From the NCBI RefSeq assembly GCF_003762905.1, contig NZ_RJKS01000004.1, positions 544,595-608,594 on the forward strand: a stretch of 64,000 nucleotides of DNA, written 5' to 3'. This DNA comes from Curtobacterium sp. ZW137. Lineage in GTDB: Bacteria; Actinomycetota; Actinomycetes; Actinomycetales; Microbacteriaceae. Shown piece after piece: positions 7,597 through 15,752 of the stretch (its first letter is position 1; the number at the start of each line of letters is the position of its first letter). The translations under genes and the position numbers were made by a program. The notes beneath the pieces were generated by a model that was given only the letters and a program-made list of their open reading frames with translations, was not told the DNA's origin and did no database searches.

Positions 7597-8112
7597 TTAG
7601 CCTGCCGAACGTCGCGTGACCTCTGTTCCACAGGCCCAGTCGTACGGCGCCCGCCCCCGACCGACGAAAAGAGAGAAGATCAAGGCGAGCGGGAGCACGT
7701 ACGCGCAAACGGTCAGCGCCCAAACGCCGAACGGGACGCCACCGTCACCGCTGGCGCTCACAATGGCGAACACGGCCGCGTGACCAATCAGCCACGGAAC
7801 CCCGACCTTGAGGATGTTCCGTACAATCGCGACATTCAGACGCGGTGAACGCCCATTCGCGCGGACGACCAGCTTCATCACTCGCTTACCGACCGTCGCC
7901 GCTTCGGGGCGTGACTCGCACCATGCCAGAGCGAGAACGACCGGCATCACGATCACCAGGGCGCCGACGACGTTCAGAACGACAGCATTCGCCGGCCGGA
8001 TGACGTGCGCGAGGTAGAGCGGCACTCCCACAGCGGCAGTCAGGGCAACCCATCCGAGGACGCAGGCCCAGTCGACCAGCCATGCCAACAGTCGACTTCC
8101 CCCGAGTCTCAT
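7597..8112 (-). CDS. RDD-family membrane protein
   Basis: 171 residues with four hydrophobic segments. The opening RLGGSRLLAWLVDWACV and the ending GRGRAPYDWACGTEV match the RDD layout (R at the start, D in the first helix, D near the end), and TVGKRVMKLVV is the usual loop motif. RDD proteins are integral membrane proteins of mostly unknown function, some proposed as ion or small-molecule transporters. It is divergent from the oxidoreductase at 8213, separated by a palindromic repeat. Confidence 0.8.
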   Translation of the reverse strand: MRLGGSRLLAWLVDWACVLGWVALTAAVGVPLYLAHVIRPANAVVLNVVGALVIVMPVVLALAWCESRPEAATVGKRVMKLVVRANGRSPRLNVAIVRNILKVGVPWLIGHAAVFAIVSASGDGGVPFGVWALTVCAYVLPLALIFSLFVGRGRAPYDWACGTEVTRRSAG

Positions 8113-8137
8113 GCCGCCACGATAGTGACCACCTCGG

Positions 8138-8165
8138 CGTCCGGTAGCCGATCGGCCATCGGACG
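8138..8165. repeat. Dispersed palindromic repeat, copy B
   Basis: Best-conserved copy: CGTCC, then GGTAGCCGATCGGCCATC, then GGACG. The outer CGTCC/GGACG arms are complementary and the centre CCGATCGG is a perfect palindrome. It lies in the gap between divergent genes. Confidence 0.65.
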
Positions 8166-8212
8166 CCCCAGTGCCTTCAGGTACGTTTCATCTGAGGAAG
8201 GGATGCGGTGTC

Positions 8213-9190
8213 ATGAAGGCGGCTTGGTACAACGAGCAAGGTATCGCGGGTGAGGTGCTGCAAGTTGGGGAACGACCCGCCCCCGTCCCCGGCGAGGGCG
8301 AGGTACGTGTTCGGGTGACGTTTTCGGGCGTCAACCCGGGCGACACAAAAAAGCGCGAGGGGTGGCTGGGATCAGCTATGCCCTACCCCGAGGTCATACC
8401 GCACAGTGACGGCGCCGGCGTCGTGGACCAAGTCGGCGCCGGCGTTGACAAGGAGCTGATCGGGCGCCGTGTCGCCGTGCACGGTGCGCAGTCCTACCGC
8501 CAGTTCGGCACCGCCGCGGAGTACACCGTCGTCCCCACGAACCTCATCACTCCGCTTCCCGATACGGTCCGCGACGAGATCGCGGCGTTGCTTGGGATAC
8601 CAGGCGTGACCGCCCACCGGGCAGTCTTCGGAGACGGCCCGGTCACCGGGAAGGTCGTCCTCGTCCACGGTGTCCGCGGCGGTGTCAGCGGTATCGCTGC
8701 ACAACTCGCGAAATGGGGAGGCGCGACCGTCATCGGCACGGTCCGCCGATCGACTGACCTCGACGCGGGTGGCCTTCCCGCCCTCGACCACATCGTCGCC
8801 CTCGATGACGAGCCCGCGGCCGCTGTCCGACGCATCGCACCAGGCGGCGTCGACCGGATCGTGGAAGTGGCACTCGATGCCAACGCGGATCTTGACGCGG
8901 CCGTGATGGCGAACGACGGGGTGATCGCCACGTACTTCGCGCACGGCGACCGGGTCTCGCTGCCATTCCCGCCACTGCTCTTCGCCAATGTGACCGTCCG
9001 ATTTCTCGGCAGCGACGACTTCCCGCCCGCTGCAAAGCGCGCCGCGATGGACGACCTCGTCGCGGCCGTGCACGAGGGTGCGTTACTCCTCTCTGTCGGG
9101 GAGGTCCTTCCCCTCGACCAGGTCGCGCGGGCGCACGACGACGTTGACACGGGCCGCGTCGGCCGCGTGCTGGTACGCACCACGCCCTGA
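8213..9190 (+). CDS. Zinc-free quinone oxidoreductase (MDR superfamily)
   Basis: 325 residues from the ATG at 8213 (MKAAWYNEQGIAGEVLQVGE), preceded by GAGGAAGGG. The MDR layout is clear: GroES-like N-terminal half (PGEGEVRVRVTFSGVNPGDTK), then a Rossmann half with the NADPH-binding loop (GKVVLVHGVRGGVSGIAAQL). The structural-zinc cysteines of alcohol dehydrogenases are absent, as in NADPH:quinone reductases. It probably reduces quinones or unsaturated carbonyls in the cytosol. The PadR-type regulator gene lies 143 bp downstream. Confidence 0.85.
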   Translation: MKAAWYNEQGIAGEVLQVGERPAPVPGEGEVRVRVTFSGVNPGDTKKREGWLGSAMPYPEVIPHSDGAGVVDQVGAGVDKELIGRRVAVHGAQSYRQFGTAAEYTVVPTNLITPLPDTVRDEIAALLGIPGVTAHRAVFGDGPVTGKVVLVHGVRGGVSGIAAQLAKWGGATVIGTVRRSTDLDAGGLPALDHIVALDDEPAAAVRRIAPGGVDRIVEVALDANADLDAAVMANDGVIATYFAHGDRVSLPFPPLLFANVTVRFLGSDDFPPAAKRAAMDDLVAAVHEGALLLSVGEVLPLDQVARAHDDVDTGRVGRVLVRTTP

Positions 9191-9299
9191 CCCGCCTGTC
9201 GCGGATCCTCTACCGGGCGTTGTGCCTGAAGTGGGAAGGAGTCCGCCCGGCTTCCTGGAGCCCCGATCAGTCGCCGCGCCGACAAGACCACTCGAACAC

Positions 9300-9327
9300 T
9301 TGCATACTCAAGCCATCTGTATATAGT
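9300..9327 (+). promoter_or_regulatory. Promoter of the PadR gene (leaderless)
   Basis: TTGCAT (9300-9305), 16-base spacer, TATAGT (9322-9327). The ATG follows 6 bases later at 9334, so the mRNA should have no leader. Confidence 0.6.
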
Positions 9328-9333
9328 GCTGCC

Positions 9334-9696
9334 ATGAGTGAAGTTGAGATGCGTGAGCCCACGATGTTGGTGCTCACTTCGCTTGCGGGGGGCCGTAAGC
9401 ACGGATACGCGCTGATCGCGGACGCGGCCGAGCTGTCGGACGGTCGCGTGCAACTGAAGGCGGGAACGCTCTATGCGGCACTAGATCGTCTGGTGGAGCA
9501 GGGACTCGTGACCGTCGCCGGCGACGAGGTCGTGGACGGCCGCAATCGCCGGTACTTCGAGATCACTGGTGACGGGATCGACGCACTGCAGGCCACAGCA
9601 AGCAGGCTCGAAGCCAATGCTGCTGCGGCGCGGTCGCGGATTGCCGAGTGGCGTCCGCGAGGTATCGCCGGGCAGATGCAGTTCGGGGGGATCTGA
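9334..9696 (+). CDS. PadR-family transcriptional regulator
   Basis: 120 residues with the PadR winged helix: MLVLTSLAGGRKHGYALIAD, LKAGTLYAALDRLVEQGLV and the wing RNRRYFEITGDGIDAL. PadR regulators usually repress a neighbouring membrane or transporter gene. Here the stop codon overlaps the start of the next gene (TGATG), a membrane protein of the kind often paired with PadR. The start is fixed by a strong promoter whose -10 lies 6 bases upstream. Confidence 0.88.
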   Translation: MSEVEMREPTMLVLTSLAGGRKHGYALIADAAELSDGRVQLKAGTLYAALDRLVEQGLVTVAGDEVVDGRNRRYFEITGDGIDALQATASRLEANAAAARSRIAEWRPRGIAGQMQFGGI

Positions 9697-10733
9697 TGAG
9701 CACGATGCACGTCGAACAGGGAACCCTCGAGCAGAGCTATCGACGGCTCGTCCGTTGGTACCCAGGGCGTTGGCGTCATCAGAACGAGGACGCTCTGATC
9801 GGGACCTTGCTGGACGTTGCGGAAAGCGAAGGGCGGAATCGGCCGCGACGGTCGGAAGTCTTTGACCTCGCTGCCAACGGGATCAGCACCCGAGTCGCCG
9901 CAGTCCTTTCGGCAGCTGCACGGGACCGGGCCGCGAGCTTCGCGCTGGGGACTGGGCTGGCGTGGTCCTTGGTGTACTTCGTCGTGCAGGACTGGATGCC
10001 TTGGAACCCCAAGGCGCACAACTACGCGCTGAATCCGATGGGGCCCTTCAACAGCCCCGGCGTCATCGTCACAGCACTGTGGGTCCTGGCCGGTGTCTTC
10101 GTGTTGTTCGGCAGTCACCTCCCGGCACGCCTGTCAGCGTTGGCGTCGTCGGTGGTCGCCATCGTATTGCTCGCCGTCCAGGCTTCATCGTCCGGGGACT
10201 ACACCGTGGTCTACCCGAGCCCGGATCGAGTCACCTTCGTGCTTCTTGTCGGGCTCGGTCTCATTGCTGCGGTCGGAACGCCTCGTCGGCACTGGACGAC
10301 TCTTCTCACCGCCGGCGGTTGGGGCTTGGCACTTACGGCAGGTCTGCTGCACATGCACGGTCGCGATATGACCTCAATCCCGCTCGCCGCGGGGCTGCCC
10401 AGCTGGTACGACTTCTTCAACCGGTACCTCTGGAGCGGTGGCCTGCTCACAACCGGTGTCGTTTGGATCCTTGTCAGCGCCCTCCTGGCGACGGCCGTTG
10501 TGAGCCGTTGGAGAGGCCATCGCGCGAGCGCCGCGGCGCTCGTCGTGTCGGTGATGCCGTGGGTTGCTGCAACTGTGACGAACTCGATGCTCATCCACGC
10601 AGTCGGTGCGTCCTCGATCGTCATCAACCTGGTGATGGCCGCGACCTGGATTGCACTGGCAACTGCCGCACTCACCTTGCACCCGAAACCCTTCGCGAAT
10701 GGGGACGCTCATGGAACACCAAATCCGGCCTGA
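9696..10733 (+). CDS. Multi-pass membrane protein cotranscribed with PadR
   Basis: 345 residues. The N-terminus is soluble (LEQSYRRLVRWYPGRWRHQN, EDALIGTLLDVAESEG), a segment typical of actinobacterial membrane proteins that sit beside PadR genes. About seven to eight hydrophobic segments follow (for example SLVYFVVQDW, LWVLAGVFVLFGS, VTFVLLVGLGLIAAVG). The start ATG overlaps the padR stop. No transport or catalytic motif is recognised; the likely role is a PadR-controlled membrane stress or permease-like protein. Confidence 0.75.
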   Translation: MSTMHVEQGTLEQSYRRLVRWYPGRWRHQNEDALIGTLLDVAESEGRNRPRRSEVFDLAANGISTRVAAVLSAAARDRAASFALGTGLAWSLVYFVVQDWMPWNPKAHNYALNPMGPFNSPGVIVTALWVLAGVFVLFGSHLPARLSALASSVVAIVLLAVQASSSGDYTVVYPSPDRVTFVLLVGLGLIAAVGTPRRHWTTLLTAGGWGLALTAGLLHMHGRDMTSIPLAAGLPSWYDFFNRYLWSGGLLTTGVVWILVSALLATAVVSRWRGHRASAAALVVSVMPWVAATVTNSMLIHAVGASSIVINLVMAATWIALATAALTLHPKPFANGDAHGTPNPA

Positions 10734-10818
10734 AGCGATCGCGCTGCCGCCGACGCAACCCATCGACATCACCGAGTGGCTGAGGCAGGAGGAGCAGGAG
10801 CGCCACACCAGCCACTGA
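10711..10818 (+). CDS. Possible 35-residue protein overlapping the membrane gene end
   Basis: ATG at 10711 opens a 35-residue frame (MEHQIRPEAIALPPTQPIDI, then TEWLRQEEQERHTSH) that overlaps the last 23 bases of the membrane protein gene and ends 6 bases before a strong terminator. The position suggests a third gene of the padR operon. The peptide is hydrophilic with a charged helix at its end. There is no homology evidence. Confidence 0.35.
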   Translation: MEHQIRPEAIALPPTQPIDITEWLRQEEQERHTSH

Positions 10819-10824
10819 CATAGG

Positions 10825-10861
10825 CAAGAGCGGAGCGACCCTGGGGGGCGTTCCGCTCTTG
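10825..10861 (+). terminator. Terminator of the padR operon
   Basis: 10-bp stem CAAGAGCGGA / TCCGCTCTTG (10825-10834 with 10852-10861), extendable inward with mismatches, followed by TTCTGT. Confidence 0.8.
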
Positions 10862-11065
10862 TTCTGTCCTGCCCGGACTCGGCGCCACCATCTCTCGCTA
10901 CCGCGCCCGGTTGAGGATCCCTAATCGGGCCGCGCGATCGGCAGGAGTCACGAAAAGTTCTACCTCGGCCGAAGAACGGCCGCCGCTGGTCGACGCTGCA
11001 CTCGAATCTGACCGCCGCATGGCACCCTGTTGACATCCGACGAACGAACCAGTTGAGGAGCCCTG

Positions 11066-11434
11066 ATGGCGTCCCGCACCCGGCGCGCACCACTAAGCGA
11101 CCGCGGCGCGCTGTGGAACCTCGCCCTCATCTGGGTGGTCGTCGTCGTCGGACTGCTCACGGCGATCGGCTGCGCCGGGTACATGCTCAACGAGAGCCTT
11201 ATCTCGTACAGCACGTGCGGTGCCCGCACCGTGACCTGCGGTGATGCTGGCTGGTATAGCAGCATGGGCCTCACCTTCTTCGGCGGCTTCGCTGCCGTCA
11301 TCACCGGGGGCGCGTTCGGCATCCGCCGCCGCTACCGGGCCAGCGGCGTCTGGTACCCGCTCGCCGGCCTCGGCGGCGCACTCCTGCTGACCGCGGCCGG
11401 CGTCGTCCTCCTCAAGACTTTCACCCGCACGTAG
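11066..11434 (+). CDS. Membrane protein, about 120 residues
   Basis: 122 residues with three hydrophobic segments (LALIWVVVVVGLLTAIGCAG, SMGLTFFGGFAAVITGGAF, WYPLAGLGGALLLTAAGVVL). Two cysteines in the first outside loop (YSTCGARTVTCGDAG) could form a disulfide. The ATG is preceded by GAGGAG. No family recognised. Confidence 0.7.
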   Translation: MASRTRRAPLSDRGALWNLALIWVVVVVGLLTAIGCAGYMLNESLISYSTCGARTVTCGDAGWYSSMGLTFFGGFAAVITGGAFGIRRRYRASGVWYPLAGLGGALLLTAAGVVLLKTFTRT

Positions 11435-11528
11435 GGCCTGCGACCTCGCCGCTTCGCAAGCCACGACTGAACAGCCGCGGTCTCGGACTCTATGAGCCAT
11501 CCGCAATCGGACGGAGTCCCTGCTCGGC

Positions 11529-11753
11529 CTAGAACGGCGTGACGTCGTGAGCGCGGAAGAAGTAGCCGTCCTGCCCCGGTGGGTACGGCTCGACGTCGAA
11601 CCGAACGCGATCCCCGGGCCGGAGCCTGTGGAACCCAGCCATGCTCAGGTTCGCGAAGTGCGCGAACACCTCCGACGCGACGTCGTCCGAACGGAGCGCA
11701 CCCCACCCGTCCTCATCACTCCGCCAGGCACACTCGCCCTCGACGTTCCGCAT
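11529..11753 (-). CDS. Degenerate cold-shock-domain protein
   Basis: 74 residues, the size of a CspA-type protein. GWGALRSDDVASEVFAHFAN, then MAGFHRLRPGDRVRFDVE, matches the second half of the cold-shock beta-barrel (normally VFVHFSAI...FRSLxEGQxVEFEV). The RNA-binding motif GFGFI is replaced by GWGAL, so nucleic-acid binding may be changed or lost. It ends with YFFRAHDVTPF, comparable to the usual AANVTPL ending. Convergent with the membrane protein at 11066. Confidence 0.65.
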   Translation of the reverse strand: MRNVEGECAWRSDEDGWGALRSDDVASEVFAHFANLSMAGFHRLRPGDRVRFDVEPYPPGQDGYFFRAHDVTPF

Positions 11754-11769
11754 CAGCAGACGCTATCGC

Positions 11770-12210
11770 TCAGAGTGTGGTCCCTAGAGCGGTTGGTCGT
11801 CGCCCCAGTGACGACTGGAACCGCACGAGGTATCCGTCAGGGTCTTGAACGAGGAACTGATGTACGCCGGCCTCTTCGTCTCCGACGCCGTACCACTTCG
11901 TCTCGGGTCGCATGAAGAGCTCAACGCCAGCGCGTCCGAGCGCCTGCGCCAGCGCCTCAGAGTCCGACACCGTGATCTGAAGATTCACCCCGCGGCCCAG
12001 CGGACGCTCAAGAGGTCCCGTGATCCAATTGCGACCCACGCCTGCTTGTTCGAGCATCAGGTGCGCAGAACCGAGGGTGATGTACGCGAAGCGTTCCTCA
12101 GGGCGCGAGTAGGCGACATCGAAGCCGCACAAGTTGCACCAGAACTCGACGCTCCGATCCAAGTCGGCCACGAGTAGCTCGGGAACGAGCGAGGGTTCAA
12201 GGGCTTCCAT
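11770..12210 (-). CDS. VOC-family protein (bleomycin-resistance-like)
   Basis: 146 residues from the ATG at 12210 (a GTG one codon upstream is possible). Motifs are VPELLVADLDRSVEFWCNLC, then GFDVAYSRPEERFAYITLGS, LQITVSD and FLVQDPDGYLVRFQSSLG, typical of bleomycin-binding-protein-like VOC domains. The pairing of an N-terminal EP(S)LVPEL segment and a C-terminal DPDGYLVRF segment supports one complete betaalphabetabetabeta pair. It may bind a drug or act on a small metabolite. It lies 16 bp downstream of the cold-shock-like gene on the same strand. Confidence 0.8.
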   Translation of the reverse strand: MEALEPSLVPELLVADLDRSVEFWCNLCGFDVAYSRPEERFAYITLGSAHLMLEQAGVGRNWITGPLERPLGRGVNLQITVSDSEALAQALGRAGVELFMRPETKWYGVGDEEAGVHQFLVQDPDGYLVRFQSSLGRRPTALGTTL

Positions 12211-12509
12211 CACCGGACCATCGTCGCAGCCCTCACCCTGCGGGCAGTCCCGGTAGCGGATGGGTCACCGGGCACCCTTGAGCACGCGCAAGGGCCTAAG
12301 TGCTCCGCCATCAAGGTTCCCGGCGGTCAGGTGCCCGTTGACGGGGATCTTGATGCTGAGCGCCGTGATAGCCACGCACACGATGCGTGATCATGCGGCG
12401 GCGTCCCGTCGGCGCCGCTAACTGTGGTGTCCAGCGGGGATTGGAGATGTGGATGCGCTGGCAACTGCAATCTGGTGCGATTTACGCAAGACGGGGACGC
12501 GGACGGGAC
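12211..12509. other. Gap of 299 bp without a clear gene
   Basis: A 36-residue minus-strand frame (12265-12375, GTG start, MAITALSIKIPVNGHLTAGN) is the only candidate and has no supporting motif. No repeat or terminator was recognised. Confidence 0.4.
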
Positions 12510-13862
12510 TTACCGTTCGGTGCGCACGATCGCGGGCGGGGTCCAGCGCCCGTCGAGGACCTCGTCACCTGGCTCGTACATGCGCAGGACCGGACGGAAT
12601 CGTCCCGCGGGGCTCGGCAACCAGTTCGCATCGGGCGACTCGGGCTGCTGGTGCGCGATGGTGATCGTGAGTGCACCGTCGGCGTCTTGGGTGACGTCCG
12701 GCGTGCGGTCGCCGATCGAGTAGCGGTTGATGGGGTTCGCGACGAGGAAGAAGTCCGGCACTCCGTACATCGTGAGTGACCAGAACGCGCCCACCGGTGG
12801 TGGTGGTGCGAGGCGGAAGGTGTACTCGTGCGTGCCGTCGAGCTGGTCGCCGTGATCGTCGACGAACGTCATCACGTAGGCCGCTTCGTAGGCGTGGTTA
12901 CCCCACAACCCGCCGAGCGCCGCACCGGCACGCTCGGCGTAGCGAAGGGTCGGATCCTCGATGCGGAACCGCTCGTCGTCGAGTGCGCCGACCTCGAAGA
13001 AGTCGAGGTTGTAGTCGAACACGTGCAGCGTCATCTTCCAGCCGTTCACCTGCGGGCTGGAGCCGGACTCGAGGATCTGCCGCAGTCGGGCCGAGGCCCC
13101 CTCGAGTGCGGACGTCAGGGCCGCCACGGCGTCGTCGGGCAAACCAACGTACGGCGACGCCGGCGAATTCACGCCGAGCCCTGCGAAGGACCGTTGCACT
13201 GCGGCGTCACGCGGCGCCGGCGGGAACTGCTGCGACCAGACGCGGAAGCGCTCGAGGAACGCCAGCGCGTCCGACACCTCCGGGTCGGGAACGGCCAGCC
13301 CGTGCGGTGCAGCATCAGGCGTGCGGGGAGTCAACGTCGTCGCGTCTTGGAGCGCGTGCACCGTCGGGAGGTCGGTGTCGCCGTCGACTGCCCACCGTCC
13401 GACGATGGAGGCAACCGCGGTCGGGAACCTGATGACCGTGTCGTCATCGTCAGGTTCGCCGTCCCAGTCCGGTGGCACGAGCAGGTAGTCGCCTGCGGCG
13501 GTGCCGGTGGCGCGGTGTCCGACGTAGGCGAAATTGTTCGTCCAGGCATCGACGAACTGCAGCACGTAGTACCGCCCCGCCGTGTCGGGCACGTGCAACG
13601 CCACCGGCCCGCTGCTGAGGTCGACTTGAGCCATCGAGTAGAGCGTGTCGTTGTTGATCGTCACGAAGGTGTCATCGGGGCCGGCAAGGGTCCGTCCGTG
13701 ACTGAAGGTGTTGAACGCAACGGCCGGTACCGCGCCGATGCCGTCCGTCGTGAACCGCAGCACCTGGAGCAGGTTGAACACCAATGGGAACCCGTAGATG
13801 TACGCGTTCGTGACGAGCTGCACATCGATCTCGCCTGTCAGGGGATCATTCGATTCGGCCAT
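12510..13862 (-). CDS. DUF1254/DUF1214 domain protein
   Basis: 450 residues from the ATG at 13862 (MAESNDPLTGEIDVQLVTNA). The N-terminal DUF1254 part shows YIYGFPLVFNLLQVLRFT, then TFVTINNDTLYSMAQVDLSS and YYVLQFVDAWTNNFAYVG. The C-terminal DUF1214 part shows GAFWSLTMYGVPDFFLVANP, then INRYSIGDRTPDVTQDADGA and SPDANWLPSPAG. The biochemical role of these domains is not established. No signal peptide is seen at the chosen start, although many relatives are exported. An upstream extension of the frame lacks family features and was left out. Confidence 0.85.
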   Translation of the reverse strand: MAESNDPLTGEIDVQLVTNAYIYGFPLVFNLLQVLRFTTDGIGAVPAVAFNTFSHGRTLAGPDDTFVTINNDTLYSMAQVDLSSGPVALHVPDTAGRYYVLQFVDAWTNNFAYVGHRATGTAAGDYLLVPPDWDGEPDDDDTVIRFPTAVASIVGRWAVDGDTDLPTVHALQDATTLTPRTPDAAPHGLAVPDPEVSDALAFLERFRVWSQQFPPAPRDAAVQRSFAGLGVNSPASPYVGLPDDAVAALTSALEGASARLRQILESGSSPQVNGWKMTLHVFDYNLDFFEVGALDDERFRIEDPTLRYAERAGAALGGLWGNHAYEAAYVMTFVDDHGDQLDGTHEYTFRLAPPPPVGAFWSLTMYGVPDFFLVANPINRYSIGDRTPDVTQDADGALTITIAHQQPESPDANWLPSPAGRFRPVLRMYEPGDEVLDGRWTPPAIVRTER

Positions 13863-14309
13863 GCAGCTGAGTCCATCCGCCCAGCCCGCCGAGGTCGCCA
13901 CCCAAAACAGGTGGTCTTCCGTGCGGCGGCCGCGCCGCTGGTCACAGGGAGCGCGGTGCAGATCACCACTCTCCTTGGGTCGCCGGCCAACGCAGAAGGC
14001 GGGGGCGAAGCTCGCCTTTAGAAGCCCCACCCCCCTCGGCACGGCACCTGACCACCACCGTGACAGCGCAAGCGACAGTAGGCGGGCAGCGTGTCAAGCG
14101 CGGCGACTGTCCGTCGTCCCTCTCGTGAGAATCGAGCCAGCGCAAACCGTCCCGGTAGCCGATCGGCTACCGAAACGTTCCGACGTACTGCACGCTTGGG
14201 TATTGCTCGGCACTGCGGGACGAGGCACAGTCGATTTCTTGAGCGGCCGGTCGGGTGCCGACGGTGGATTGCGGGTACTAAGCAGGCACGCTCAACGGGA
14301 CAGAATGCG
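13863..14309. other. Intergenic 447 bp with one palindromic repeat
   Basis: No protein frame with recognisable features. It separates two minus-strand genes and contains the perfect 20-bp palindrome at 14153. The promoter of the DUF1254 gene should lie in its left part. Confidence 0.5.
14153..14172. repeat. Dispersed palindromic repeat, copy C (perfect 20-bp palindrome)
   Basis: CGGTAGCCGATCGGCTACCG is fully self-complementary. It is the most symmetrical copy of the family found at 7288, 8138, 15674, 17412 and 25212. Confidence 0.7.
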
Positions 14310-15527
14310 TCAGAGACCGGTTACCAACCGCAGTGCGATTGCCCGCTCGATCAGGCTCCGATTCGTTGGCGAGGCCGCGTCGACGAACACCCGCCTCCGG
14401 AACTCGAGCTCGCCGAGCTCGACGGCCAACTTTCCGAGGACTTCGTCGGCGAAGCTGGAGGACACCACCCCTACGCCGGAGAAGTCGAGGACAAGGTATT
14501 GTGCGCCCGCGCCGATGTAGTTCAGCAACCGTGTGCGAACCTCCTCCCCCTTGACCCGTGACCCAAGAGAATCCTCGAGGTCGACGACGGCGACGCGGTG
14601 ATGCCCTTCCGGGGTCTCGATCGACTCGAGGAAGTCGCTACCGATGCGGTATCGGCCGAGGGCGTCCTCAATGCGCACCGGCGTCGAGCAGTCCAGCTGC
14701 CAGTCGACGGTCGTCGCCTGATGCATGTCCGGGTCCAGGACCGGTCTGCTGAGCTCGGTGGTCGAAGCGTCCGGCCCGTTGGTCCACCGGCCCCGGCCCG
14801 AGGTAATCCGTAGCTCGCCACCGTTGATCTCGACCGCCCGCTGCAACCCGAACAGCCCATTGCCTTGATTGAGGTTGCCCTTGCTGGTCACTCCCTGCTT
14901 TATGGCCTCGTCGATGGCGGTGTGCGCCTGTCGCAGGCGACTCTTGTCGACCTTCCCGTCGGGACTGCTCAGCAACAGGGACTTCTGAATGCCTATGCCG
15001 GTGTCAGCGACGGTGATGGCGCACAGCCGCTGATGCTTGTGCACCTGCATCATCACGTACCCGCACTGTGCCCTGGAGTGCTGAAAGACGTTATCCATTA
15101 CCTCGTATAGGCACCAGTTCAGCGAGTCGACGACACCCGCCTCGCAGCGGATCTGGTCGACCAGCGCCTCGATATACAAGTCCGCGAGGGTCTGCGCCTC
15201 CGACTCGTCGCGGTACTGCCATACATTGTGCGTCAGCCGGGTCTGATGCTTGACGTAATCAGCAACCTGCATCGGGTGCATCACATGCGTTCGTTCGACG
15301 TTCGGCGGCATGTTCGACGTCGAGAACGAGTACCCCGCCGAACGGTAGAAGTCCACTGCCGCGGCGAACGGCACCACGCCGTTCGGATACATTTTCCCCG
15401 CTCTGGAGAAGTCGATGTCCACCGTGTCCCCGTGGGAGACGGTCCGCATTCGGCGGATCAGGTCGTCGGTGTGGTCCTGCTTGTCCAACGCCTGAATCTT
15501 GTGCACTACCCCGTACCCGGACTTCAT
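14310..15527 (-). CDS. Histidine-kinase-like ATPase with C-terminal STAS-like (DUF4325) domain
   Basis: 405 residues. An N-terminal region of about 120 residues (MKSGYGVVHKIQALDKQDHT) has no recognised family. Then comes a GHKL ATPase: N box with E142 and N146 (YEVMDNVFQH), G1 box D175-G179 (VADTGIGI) and G2 box at 222-228 (GNGLFGL). No phosphoacceptor histidine or sensor is present. The last 90 residues form a STAS-like DUF4325 module (YLVLDFSGVGVVSSSFADEV). This resembles anti-sigma-factor kinases fused to an antagonist-like domain. It stands alone, without an adjacent sigma factor, between two palindromic-repeat copies. A signalling or stress/defence role is possible but unproven. Confidence 0.8.
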   Translation of the reverse strand: MKSGYGVVHKIQALDKQDHTDDLIRRMRTVSHGDTVDIDFSRAGKMYPNGVVPFAAAVDFYRSAGYSFSTSNMPPNVERTHVMHPMQVADYVKHQTRLTHNVWQYRDESEAQTLADLYIEALVDQIRCEAGVVDSLNWCLYEVMDNVFQHSRAQCGYVMMQVHKHQRLCAITVADTGIGIQKSLLLSSPDGKVDKSRLRQAHTAIDEAIKQGVTSKGNLNQGNGLFGLQRAVEINGGELRITSGRGRWTNGPDASTTELSRPVLDPDMHQATTVDWQLDCSTPVRIEDALGRYRIGSDFLESIETPEGHHRVAVVDLEDSLGSRVKGEEVRTRLLNYIGAGAQYLVLDFSGVGVVSSSFADEVLGKLAVELGELEFRRRVFVDAASPTNRSLIERAIALRLVTGL

Positions 15528-15673
15528 GGCCCGAGTCTAAGCCGATTGATCCTCACTGCATGCTGGCAAGGCCGACCGTGTCGTGTTCCCCGCAACCCGC
15601 GAACGGGTTAGCGCCGGCCGGACAAGCAGGACCGTTCAAACCCTCCACAGCCGTCTGGAAGCGATCGACACCG

Positions 15674-15700
15674 TTCGACAGCCGATCGGCCATCGGGACG
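15674..15700. repeat. Dispersed palindromic repeat, copy D
   Basis: TTCGACA followed by GCCGATCGGCCATCGGGACG; the core GCCGATCGGCCATCGG is shared with copy B. It lies in the 225-bp gap between the ATPase gene and the oxidoreductase gene. Confidence 0.55.
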
Positions 15701-15752
15701 TGTCGAAGCGGCCGTCGCGGACTTCGCCCCAGAGACTCGTCAGGCGAAGCCG

